Source: Cutaneotrichosporon cavernicola (taxonomy: Eukaryota; Basidiomycota; Tremellomycetes; Trichosporonales; Trichosporonaceae). From it: a stretch of 64,000 nucleotides of DNA. Numbering within the stretch: position 1 is the stretch's first letter; each line of letters begins with the position of its first letter. Of the stretch, positions 50,270 through 61,400 are shown piece by piece. The stretch is taken from assembly GCF_030864355.1 (NCBI RefSeq), contig NC_083397.1, positions 2,728,001 through 2,792,000 on the forward strand. The letters run 5' to 3'. Made by a program: the position numbers and the translations under genes. The notes below the pieces were generated by a model, which did not search any database, had not been told where the DNA came from, and saw only the letters and a list, made by a program, of their open reading frames with translations.

Positions 50270-51167
50270 TTGTCCTAACGCGCAAGGTCATCCGTGCCTG
50301 ACGAGCTGAGCCGGCGGCAATGGTACTGTGCGCCGTGTGGAGCAGGACACGGCTGGCGGCATGCGATCTTGCTCCACCACGCCCACACAGCCCACAGCCC
50401 ACCGCCCACCTCTTGTAGGTCATGCGACTTGGACATGCGACTTGCGACCAGCACGGAGGAATGTGGAGGTGTACATTTGCGCAATCGCGTAATTGCGTAA
50501 GACTTTGAGACGAACGCTCACGCAGAGGGCGCTTGTGGCTCTGCTGAAACTCGCTTAGAACGATAAAGGGGACGGAACATTCGGAGCGCCGAGTGAAAGC
50601 AAACCTGGCCGAAGAGGCCGACATGACGCGGTCCTTGCTGCCGCCGGCAGAGCAATCCTCCGCATACCTCTACAAGTCCCACAGGCCACAGGGGTACGCC
50701 CAGTGCTCTGGTCAGTGCCAATACCGGCGGCAATGGCGCTATGGTCTAGCTTCGAAATGGTTTTACCGCCGAGGGGTTGATGGGTCAGTGTGGGGTGGTC
50801 GAGGACTCTGTCTGTGGTGTCGGTTTATCGCCAGGTCATTTTCTCTCCCGACTTGAGTCCTAGAAGGTCATCTCCACGCACCCGGAAAACTGACGCACAG
50901 CTCGTCCATGTTCATGTTCCTCCTGCTACTGTCAATAAATGAGGAAGAACTACCAACCCACACCACTGCTCAGCATGAAGCGCCCTCGGTCTACATGTCG
51001 AATGTATGTTGATCACAGGTATACCTGCCACAGGGCACCATGGCATGAGATGATGTCAGTCCTCCTCTACCCCGCATTTTACCCCATCCCTAAATTGGAC
51101 TAGTCACCCAGTCACCCATCACCGTGCCAGTCATCCACCCATTCTCCGTCAAGCTGTCAACTATCAC

Positions 51168-54100
51168 ATGTCCACCGGCGCCGACAGCACCTTCTTCCTG
51201 GCGTCTGGGACAGCGGACGCCGATACCGATCGACCTGTCCGACTCCGCGCGTTCAGGCGTAATGTGCGCCAAGGGAAAATTGCACTTGGCGCGAGTCTTA
51301 CCGCGGCGCTCCTCGCCGGGATGGTGCATCTTGGGCACCTGGTATATGAGGAAGGAGGGTGGATCGGTCACGCGCGGTGGGGCGCGGATGTAATTATTAT
51401 TATCCTCACTGTTAGTTGCTTCCTTTGTCCTACTCCGTCGTATCTTCTCCATCGCCTTCCCTGGCCTCTCTTCCTTCTCTCTCCCACCAACCTCCCTTCC
51501 TCCTTCATCCCCCCCCTTCACCCCCTCATCCGTTCCTCCCCTTCTCTACCAACATGCTGACTCCAGCTCGGGAGCATGGGCATGCTCTCGGCGACGCTAG
51601 TGTGGCGGCCGTTCCCCTCCCGCCTGCGGCCCGCCGACTTAGGCGAACTTGCCAACATGCGCATACACCGGCTCGCTTGCGTCGCGACCTTCTTCGCCGG
51701 CCTCGCCTCCATCATCCTCCACCTCGCTCCCGATGTCGTGTATATTCTGTCCACACAACGCGGCCCACCGCCAGTCGACGCCGCGACCCTCCTTACCGGG
51801 CGCATGCACCTCGTGACGCTGATCGCAGCGTGTGTGAGCGCCGGGTGTATGCGACGTGGGCCATTGTTGCGCACACGCGAGGCGCGCTTCGGCTCTGGCT
51901 TCGGAGTCGAGTCGAGCCCGGATGAAGACTTCGACTGGCGAAAACTCAGCTTCGAGGACGAGGAGCCTGACACCATGCCCGTGATCGATTACGGGAACTC
52001 TAGCATGCTCAACTTCCTCACACTGGGATATGTGAGTGCGATGAGGAAGAAGGTTAACAACAGAGCATAAGCCTCGCGAAGAAGAGCCTCGAGGTAGAGG
52101 CGCTGCAGCAGTCCGACCTGCCTGTGTTGGAGGATTGGGTGCGGAGGGGTGGGACGGAGCACCTCGCCGCCCTCGAACCGCAGGGCATGGACCTCCAGGC
52201 TACCACAGCGATCGGGCTCATGAAGGCCCTCTGGGCCGGACGTGGGAAGGTCATCTTCATCAGTGAGAGCCAGTGTATGCAGACTCTGACGCAGCGTTTG
52301 TGCTGGAGACGGCCAACGTCTTCATCAATTACATCCAGATCACGGCGACTTACGAGTTCATCGAGGACTTTGGAAACCCGGACCCCGCATACTTGTACCT
52401 CATGTGCTGGGGTATGCTCGTCGGTCAGGTGCTGGGCGTCACCCTCTCGGCGTACCTTTGGGTTCGCGAGAACTACCTGCTGCACAACCCCGTGCGCATG
52501 ACCATGTCCGCTATTGTGCGTCCTGGCCGGGTGTGACTGATGGCAGCTGTACGCCAAGATCCTGCGCTCGACCGACGTCAAGGCCATGGAGGCGCAGCAC
52601 CTCACCTCAGAGGAGGATCAGAAAGCCAACAAGGGTCGTGCACAGGTCATGAACCTCCTTACGATTGACGTGGGCACTGTCGCGTCGATGGCTACGTACA
52701 TCTGGAACATATCCAACGGCATTATCCAGTGTACGTCTGCCGACATTGCGCTTCTGCAGCTGACCCCAGTGATCATCGGTCTCGTCTTCATGTATAACAT
52801 GCTTGGCTCGAGCTCGGCGGTTGCGCTGCTCTGCGTCCCGCTCTTTGCACCCATCTCTGCCTGGATCGCCAAGCGGATCTATGGTGAGGTATCGTGCTGG
52901 TAGTCCGCAGCTAACACCAGAATGTGATAAGGGTTGGGCACGCGCACGCGACGGACGGACAGGCGCGATCAAGGAGTTCCTGGCGGGCATCAAGGTCATC
53001 AAGGTGAGCTTCATGTTCATGCCTGAGCTGACACCAGCTCAACGGCTTTGAGGGGTACGAAACCCGCCGCGTCAGTGCATTGCGCGACATCGAGACAGTA
53101 TGGCAGCGGTGGCGCTACACGTTGGGTACGTTCTTCAACATTGTCGGAGACCTTCTGCCAGCTTTCGCCGTTGCCGCCACCTTTGTATTTTATACGAAGG
53201 TGTTGGGCCGAGACCTCGAGCCTGCCACCGCCTTTGTCACCCTTCTCGTGTGGGTTTCTGCTCTGTCTTACTGGCTGATACAGCTTCGCCAAGGTCAAGG
53301 CTGGCCTTGACGTGTTTCCAATGGCGATCGACGTCGTGCTCAACTCCAAGGTCGCGCTTGACCGTCTTAAGAACTACCTCAACACGGCCGAGGTCGACGT
53401 CAACCTGGAAGATGTGTCAGACGGCATGATCGCTGTTGACAATGCCACGTTCACCTGGCCGGTGCCAGAGAACGCCGTGCACCCCTCAGATGAATCTGTA
53501 CACGCGTTCCGGTTGCGCCGGGTGACGCTCTCCCTTCCTCAGGGGAAAATGACGCTGATCTGCGGTCCGCTTGGCGCAGGAAAGACCCTCTTCGTGAGTG
53601 GGCCAACCTCGCCAGTTAAACCACGTACAGATGCTGACGGCAGCTTCGCGCCCTCCTCGGCGAAGCTAAGGTCGAGAGCGGCAACGTCATCTCGCCGCGC
53701 TCCCCCATCAACGCGACGCTGCTTGATCACTCCAACCAGCATATGCAGTGGACGACCGAGAAGTGGCTGACGCGCACCGTTGCATATGCCCCGCAGAAGA
53801 GCTATATCCGTCACGGCAGCGTGCGCGACAATATCCTCTTCGGACTGCCGCTATGGAAGGAGCGGTACGTGGAGGTACTTCGGCAATGCTCGCTCGAAGC
53901 GGACCTCGCGCTGCTTGTCAACGGCGACAGGACCGAGGTGGGCGAGAATGGTGTTAACCTCTCTGGCGGACAGAAGGCGCGGATCAATCTTGCCCGTTGC
54001 GTGTACTCGCGCGCCCGCACGATATACCTCGACGATGTGCTCAGCGCGGTTGATGCGCACACTGTTCAGTTCCTCATCGACGAGTGCTTCCGCGGCAAGC

Positions 54101-56447
54101 TCCTTCGGGCCCGCACGGTCGTCCTCGTCAGCCACCACGTGGGCCTCTGCCTCCCTGTCTCGGACTATGTCGTCGCCATTGCGGATGGGAAAGCGCAGGA
54201 GGCGTGCTTGGCGCGGCGCGCACACCTCCCCTCCCTCATGCAGATGAGCTCGCCTTTGCAGGCGGCGGAGGAGTTGCCGCCTTTGCCGGCAACAGGCACG
54301 GCCCGTCCTGAGGCCATCCATGTTCTCGACACACTCGTCAACCTCAACGCGCAGACTGCTATGGCACCCGACGATGACGCCGCTCTGGTCCGAGAGATCC
54401 GCCAGACCGAACGAGACGACTTGCTCTCCGTGGAGGACGACCAGGACGAACCCAAGGCGCGGGCGGTGTACACCAAAGAGCACCAGGAGGTCGGGCATGT
54501 CGCTTCGGGACACTACTGGCTCGTGATCGCCGCGGCTGGCGGCCTTGGGTACTGGACCATATGGATCATCCTGTATGGAGGCACGAAGGCTCTGTCGTGG
54601 TCCATCGACTACGTGATGAAGATCTGGACGGGTGATCCGAACATCGAGGCGAACCTCAACTACTATATCACTCTCTTCCTCACGTTGAGGGTGGCGTGGG
54701 TCGTGGTCGGCGCCCTCAGGTGGGTCTGGCTGTACGGCGTAGGCAACGTTGGCTTTTACTCGGCGGGCACAAAGAAGATCCACCGCGACCTGTTCCGGAC
54801 CATCACGAATGCGCCACTGTCGTTCTTCGAGAGCACACCTTCTGGGCGTCTGCTCAATGTATTTTCGCAGGACATCAAGCGGCTAGACAGCCAGTCAGCC
54901 GACGACTTTGGGCGCACCACGTCTGAGATGCTTCGCGTCGTCGTGTCTGCCATCACCGTCAGCTTTGAGGCTCCGGTAAGCTAATATTGTGATCCTTACA
55001 GCTGACACCAGGCAATGCTCGTCGTGCTGGTTGCATTTGGCGTCCCGCTCCTCCTTGTGACGAACCAGCTCGGCAAGTTGCGCTCCAACCTCCGCCGTCT
55101 CGCTGCCGTGTCCGACTCGCCGATCATCAGCCTGTACCATGACAGCATCGACGGCGTGGTCATGCTGCGCGCTTTCGGATTACCGGCTGCGATGACCAAG
55201 ATCTTCCAGGTACTGGCAAATCGGAGCCGCGTTGCGCAGACGTGGAACTGGATCGTGTATAACTGGGTCCGGGCAGTTGTACTCACCCTCTCGTCCGTGT
55301 TCCTCACGATCACTGGGTTCATCCTGGTCGGACGAGACATCTCGCCCGCGCTGGCAGGTTTCATCCTCAACTTTGCAGCGCAGGTGTCGGTCACGATGTT
55401 CTCGTTGCTCGAGCGCTTCATAATGCTGGAGCAGACGTTTGTCTCTGCCGAGCGCATCAACTATTACCTCCAGAATACACCACAGGAACCGGGGGGCGGC
55501 ACTGTGCCGCCCGCACACTGGCCGGAGAAGGGCGGAATAGTGGTGCGCGGTCTGAGTGTGCGCTACGCCCCTGACTTGCCTGACGTGCTCCACGACGTCT
55601 CCTTCACAATCGAGCCTGGGCAGCGTGTCGGTGTTGTAGGCGCCACGGGCTCGGGGAAGAGCACCCTCGCGCTCTCCCTCTTCCGCGCGGTCGAGCCAAC
55701 GGGCGGGAGCATCGAGATCGACGGGCTCGACACCGCGACGCTCGCTCTCCGGCCGCTGCGCCAGCGCCTCAACATGGTCGTGCAGGACGGTTCTTTGCCG
55801 GCTGGGACGTTGCGAAACGCGCTCGACATATCGGGCGAGGCTGACGACGCGGACATTTACGACGCGCTGCGGCGCGTACACCTTCTCCCCGCCGTGGTCA
55901 CTCCCGCGGATGTGCTTACGAACCCATTCGCCGACCTCGACACGTTTGTGGCTGCCGAGGGCGCCAACTTCAGCCATGGGCAGCGGCAACTGTTGTGTCT
56001 TGCGCGGGCGCTGCTCAAGAAGTCAAGAGTATTGGTCATGGACGAGGGTGGGTTTTGCTGTCTGTGATATCCGGCTCGAGCGGACATTGCGGTGTGGAGA
56101 TGCACCGCGTAACGGACGTTGACACCAGCGACATCTTCGGTTGACTTTGAGATGGATAGCAAGATCACGCAGACGATCCGGGAGTGCTTTGCGGACACGA
56201 CAATGCTGGTGATCGCGCACCGCCTTGCCACGATCGTTGCATAGTGAGTAACCACCTCAGTCTCAAGCAGTGCATGGCTGACCACAGCGACCGGGTGCTT
56301 GTGTTGGATCGCGGGCGTGTAATCGAGAACGACCATCCTCTGACGCTGATGACGCGTGAAAGCACTGCATTTCGCAGCTTGTGCATGGCCCAGGGGCCGG
56401 ACGAGTATGCGTATCTGCTCAGGCTGGCGCAAAGCAGCCAGGCGTGA
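51168..56447 (+). CDS. ABC transporter, ABCC (multidrug-resistance-associated) subfamily
   Basis: About 1570 residues in 12 exons: 51168-51410, 51567-52031, 52064-52262, 52295-52515, 52547-52883, 52921-53003, 53038-53249, 53284-53593, 53644-54975, 55012-56047, 56129-56243, 56288-56447; phases close. N-terminal membrane segments (TMD0-like, shortened) lead into TMD1, NBD1, TMD2, NBD2. NBD1: Walker A GPLGAGKT near residue 682, signature LSGGQ near 796, Walker B IYLDDVLSAVD near 820, with Asp where the catalytic Glu sits. NBD2: Walker A GATGSGKST 1344-1352, signature FSHGQ 1454-1458, Walker B LVMDEATSSVD with Glu1479, and H-loop IAHR. This pairing of a degenerate NBD1 with a competent NBD2 is typical of ABCC proteins such as yeast Ycf1/Bpt1/Ybt1. 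It likely exports conjugated organic anions at the vacuole or plasma membrane; substrate unknown. Confidence 0.94.
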
Positions 56448-57398
56448 AGTGCATCGCGTAGCAGCGCGACTTGTCGTGTATTCGTAACGCCCGCGCCAGC
56501 CCGGCCTGCTCCAGCTGGCACATGGATGGTACGCTGCGGGCGTTGTGGTCAGGTTGGCACTTGGTCATGTTCCACCTATGACTCTTGGGTTGCCGTTTGG
56601 AGCCGAGGGGTGATTATGGATTGTCATGGGCCATGGGGGATATGTGATTCGATTGGCTTGGCAGTTTGGAGGTTTGGAGATTGCCTTTGCTCGTGGTACT
56701 GTGGTACTGTGGTTTGGGTCTTAAATGTATGGCATATACAAATATGGAACTTGGGCACATGAAGGAACAAGATTCCGCGTCCCTCAGGGCCGATCAGGGC
56801 CCTCAAGGGATCCAAGGCAAGGGGATCAGAGGAGAGGTTGCCAAGATTGGCAGTTGAGATGAATAGTCTTGTGAGGAACATGAGGATCATGATGATGATG
56901 AATCCTGGAGGCTTTCGTCATTAGTCATAGCATAACTGCGGGGCCTGTTGCGCCGCGGGCGGCGGTGGCGTTGCGGGGGCGTTTACGATACATTACCCGC
57001 AGGTCATTCAAGTCGAATGGATGAGACCTAGGTAGCTAGCTAGCTAGCTAGCTAGTAGGGTTCATTAGATAGAATGCTTACCTATCGTGTAAAATGCAGT
57101 GTTTGACTGTCATCCAGCGCCATCCGCACCGCAGCACAAGCGGCAACCGCAAACATTGGTTTCAAATCCTTGCCTTTGCTTGTGTCTTCCCCAATCCCCA
57201 ATTCCGCAATTCCCCCCCTCCCCCCCTCCCTCTCCTCTAACACACCACAACACAGCCGCCACCTTTGGTTCTCCTCAACCCCCCTCTCCACACTCCTTAT
57301 TACTCCTCCTTTTAACACAACTCGGTTCTCATCCACTCCATTCCTCATCCCTCACAGTCTCACTCTACCTTATCTCTCTCTACAACCTACACTCTACA
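56448..57398. other. Intergenic; promoter of the GPI-type protein
   Basis: No gene supported. Includes the (TAGC)n run at 57033-57055. Past about 57200 a strongly C/T-rich leader reaches the ATG at 57399. Confidence 0.6.
57033..57055 (+). repeat. (TAGC)n tetranucleotide repeat, 5.75 copies
   Basis: Perfect TAGC repeat. The unit makes a self-complementary series (TAGCTA/AGCT), so each strand can fold on itself. About 345 bp upstream of the secreted repeat protein. Confidence 0.96.
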
Positions 57399-58157
57399 AT
57401 GAAGGTCGCTACCATCACCGCCCTCGTCTTCGCCACGGCCGTCGCCGCCGAGGCAAACTTCCCCCGCGTTCAGCTTGGCCATGCCGCTGCTGAGAGGCGT
57501 GACGTTGAGGAGCGTCAGCGTGAGTCCCTCCTTCTTTCGAGCTCTGCCTCCTTCCCCAATGTCAAGTCGAGATTAGAAGACAGTCGAGCAAGGCGGCCGG
57601 CCGTGGTGCCAGATATTCTGGCCGCAATCACGCGACGCGTCTGTTTCACTTCGCAATATGTGCTGCACGTTCCCACACCCTTGTCTATTCACCACCCCCT
57701 TGGACCCTCACCTCACTGCTTCTCATCCATTTCAACTGGCACATTATCACCCTAAATCCATCACACTTTCTGGGCGTTGCTCGCTTCTCACAAGTCCCCA
57801 TCCCTTGCGCTAACCCCAGTCGACTCGATCCTCAGCGCTGCCACCGCTGCCGTTGCGTCCGTTGTGACCGACGCTGTCCCCAGCGTTTTCGACCAGGCCA
57901 CCTCTGCTGTTGCGTCCGTCGCGACCGACGCTATCCCTAGCGTTTTCGACCAGGCCACCTCTGGTGGTGCCTCCGTCGGCGCCAAGGTCACCTCGGCTGT
58001 CGGTGGTGTTGGTGAGAAGGTCACCTCGGCTGTCGGTGGTGCTGCCTCGTCGGCTGCTGCCGCCGCCGGCACGAGCGGCGCGGACTCGACCGCCGTCAAG
58101 GTCGGTGCCCTCGCGATTGCCGGCGTCGCCGCTGGCGTCGTCGCCCTCGCCTTCTAA
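57399..58157 (+). CDS. Small secreted Ala/Val-rich repeat protein, probably GPI-anchored
   Basis: About 152 residues. Exons 57399-57519 and 57820-58157; phases close over a 300-bp intron. An N-terminal signal peptide (MKVATITALVFATAVAAEA) is followed by a possible basic processing site (AERRDVEERQ). The mature part has two 19-residue repeats built around TDAVPSVFDQATS (DNA period 57 bp, 57852-57965), then two 11-residue VTSAVGG units (period 33 bp, from 57984). The C-terminus has small residues (SSAAAAAGTSGADST) and a hydrophobic tail (VGALAIAGVAAGVVALAF) reaching the stop, the layout of a GPI-anchor signal. Likely a cell-surface or wall protein; role unknown. No Cys and no catalytic motif. 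Confidence 0.8.
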
Positions 58158-58498
58158 GCACCAACTTCTGTCACGACACCCCACCGTCTAACCCCACGTT
58201 CTGTAGACCAAACCCGTAGGCGCATTCATGTATACCTTGTGACCTGGCTTTTAGCGGGTCCAGGTGGAATGGGATTGTTTTGGTGGGCAGGGTGGAGAGG
58301 GGCGTCGTGGGACAGTTGGGAAGCCACAACGTCACCGCCTCCGCATCCTTTTCTATGTGTCATATCTCATCATTCATACAACATACACGATACCCCTGCA
58401 TCGATCAAGCTAGCCTGCGAGCTGGCTAGGCCATCACATCCCACTCGTCTCAGCTGTCCTCTGTCCATCCCAATCTCCACCCCTGTGCATCCCCTCCA
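58158..58498. other. Intergenic; leader of the BEACH gene
   Basis: Terminator side of the secreted protein gene, then a C-rich leader (58400-58498) before the ATG at 58499. Nothing else seen. Confidence 0.6.
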
Positions 58499-61400
58499 AT
58501 GTTCAAGCTCCTCAAGGACCTGACCCGCCCGCCCGAACCGCTGGGCGGGCGCAGCCGCTCTGCGAGCCTCAGTACTGGGGTCACGGCACCTGCACCTACG
58601 CCCGCCCCGGCCCCGCCACCGCCAGAGCCAGAGGTGGACGAGCAAGAGACAGACGTGGACGCGCGCACCGTCATCTCCCTAGTGGACGGTCTGCCTGATG
58701 TGCACGGCACGATGGCGTATGTTGAGGTGCGTTGCGGTGTGGCCGCGCTGTCCGCAGTGGCATGCTGTACATGATTTCCCGTCTCGTCCCGCGTTCTGGA
58801 CTTGTTGGGCTAGCTGTATCCGGCCTTCTAGGCTTCTCGGGTTCACTACCTCGGCCTCACCACCGCTCACACCAGACATTTTCCCATCTGCTCACGCTGC
58901 CATCGAAACCGGCGACGCGCGCCGCCTTCCGCCGGCATGAGGGGTTCGCGCGCCTCTTCGCCGCACTCCATGGGCTTGGGTGGGCAAGGCGGCCTGACGC
59001 AATAAGCCAAGACGAGTGGACCGTGTTCGAAGTGCAGCGAGCAGAGGGGCTACGGCTGTGGTTCGAGGCTCTGGCTTGGGGGATGGGGGATCGGGCTGGC
59101 GAGCGCGCCTTCGATGTAAGTGCCGCTATCGACTTGAGTTAACGCAAGGCCCTCGGAGGCTACATGGCCCTCCTACCGCTCCTGCGTAAGCTCTCGTCAG
59201 ACGACGCCGACACGGCCGACGCCGAGGTGCTCGGTATCCTCCTCTCTCACCTCCTCGGGAACAACTACACTCTGCGCTCCCTGTTTACTGGGCCAAAAGT
59301 CGACGCCGATGCTGTTCTCAAGGACGCTCATCTGCGCTGGGCACAGGGCCTGCCATTGTTGTGGGCGTATATCTGGGGCCTCGAGAAGGGAGATCTGGAG
59401 CGCGAGGCGCTGTACGACGGCGCGCGAGAGGCCACAGCAACACCAGCCGTCTGGCTCACACTATGCGTCATTCGTGCCCTAGCTGCCGACCGCACCAATC
59501 TCCTCCTCATCCGCGCCAACCTCCCGGCTCTCCCCGAGTTCCTAGTCACTCGCATATACGGGTATGAGCCCGAGCGGCACTTTGACGTCACCTTTCCACC
59601 GCGCGACGAGTGGTTCCAGAACGTGCAGGCCGAGCCGGTTGCTCCGGCCCGCGAGTGGTTTGCCCCGTCTGCTGAGGGTCGGGCTTTATATCTCAGCCTT
59701 CTGCAGCGCGTGGTGACAGGCGGCATGGACACTCAGATCACATGGCGCCTGTTCCAACTCGTGCGGAAGGCGCCGCCCAAGCCGCCCAGGATCGAGCCGG
59801 ACAGCATTGCGTCCAGCGGAGCTGCTACACCGATCGCACGTCCCGCCAGTCCTGGTGCCGAATTCGTCACCCCTGCCTCGACGCCTGGGCCAGATACGCC
59901 GCGGTCGCAGAAGAAGAGGCCGACGTTGAAAATCAAGCTCTCGCCACCTCTGCACGAGAGCCTCGACACCGAGGTGCTGGACCTCGTCCGCCGCGCCATG
60001 CGCTCTCACAACCCACATGCGTTCATCTTCCGCTCCGCCCCTGGGGTAGAGGACGGGAGCCTCGACCTGAGCGAGCTGGACCGGCCCTTCCCGCCAGCCG
60101 CGAAGGGGTTCGTCTTCGCGGCATGGGTCAACATCTCGCGCCTGACAGAGGGCATCACACTCCTCCACCTCTCGCAGGAGGGACGCAAACACCCGCTTTT
60201 GGCGGTGCGGGTTCTGGAGAACTCGCAGATCTCGATCACGACGACCGCGTGGAGCGACAAGGATGACGAGGTTGAGGAGGTCATCTGTGGTGCGGCGGAC
60301 GCTCTCATTCCTCACCGCGAGTGGGTACACTTCTGCGTCGGGTGTCGGAAGGGCAGAGCTGCCGGCGAAGCACGTATTTTCATCAATGGGCGCCGTGTCG
60401 GCGTCATGCACGTAACCTACCCCATCCCACGCCCAGGCGCGAAGGAGGGCGTGCGCGTGAGCGTCGGGCGCGCTCCACCCGAACCCGATTCCAAGCCTAC
60501 GCTAGGCCACGGCGAGGGTAACGAGTGGTCGCTGGGCCGTACGCTCCTCCTCGAAGAGGTTGTGGCTGAGGACATCGTGTTGCTGATGCACCACCTCGGC
60601 CCACGATACGCGGGAAATATGCAGGAGGCGGCAGGTAAGTTCCTGACATACGAAGATGCAACCGCAATCAATATCAACCTCCACGCCCTCGCGGCAGGCC
60701 AAAAAGCCGCACTCCTCCCAGCCAACAGCCAGCTCGTGCGGGCCATATCCTCGGGCCCAGCGATCCCAGAAGATAATATCATGCTCTCGTTGTCAGCGGC
60801 CGACGTCCTCCCGTCCCAGTCAGGGGAAGAAGAAGGCGTCTTGAATGGGGCCGTACCGCACATCTCGCGAGCGCGCGACTTCACATACGCAAGAGCGCAC
60901 CTCGTCGGCTCCATCTTCCCCTACGCCATGAGTGACATGGACGTGGTCGCCGGGTCTGCTGGCGGCGGTGTTTTGGTTCTCAAGTTGGTCGATTTGGCAT
61001 CTACTCCCGACGAGCTGCGCACCACGCTTGGAGTACTCTGGGATATGTTGCGGTATTCGTGGGCGGCGAGCGAGGAGATGGAGCGCATACGTGAGTTTGG
61101 GTAGGATGGGGCTGACGATAGGCGGATACGACCTGCTCGCTGCTATACTCCGGCCTAAGATGGGGGCGCTGGTTGATACGCAGTGTGCGGAGGGCATTCT
61201 GGCGTTCCTTGGGATTGATATCAATGACCCGAGGTGAGTGCTCCCTCCCTCTCTCCCAACAACCCGCCTTCTATAAGTCGGCTCGATTTAACGATCCATG
61301 AGATTGGACGTGGCCTGGCGTTTATGATGGTTCCTGTTACACACTTGCTGACCGCAGCTCCGCACGCGTCCAGTGTTCGGCAGGATATAAAGCCCTCGGA

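Larger units (their letters stand above)
47547..51167. other. Largest gene-free block (3.6 kb), repeat-bearing
   Basis: The first ~550 bp (to about 48100) is the pyrimidine-rich leader and promoter of the malic enzyme (plus-strand G/A-rich). From about 48150 to 51100 no frame resembles a gene. This part contains a C11 run (48981-48991), a 7-bp tandem array, a shuffled two-module duplication and an 8-bp tandem array. 51070-51167 is promoter and leader of the ABC transporter. Confidence 0.6.

Noticed and set aside
53851..55989. Long minus-strand frames opposite the ABC transporter exons
   Set aside because: Antisense shadows in GC-rich coding DNA; no family features.
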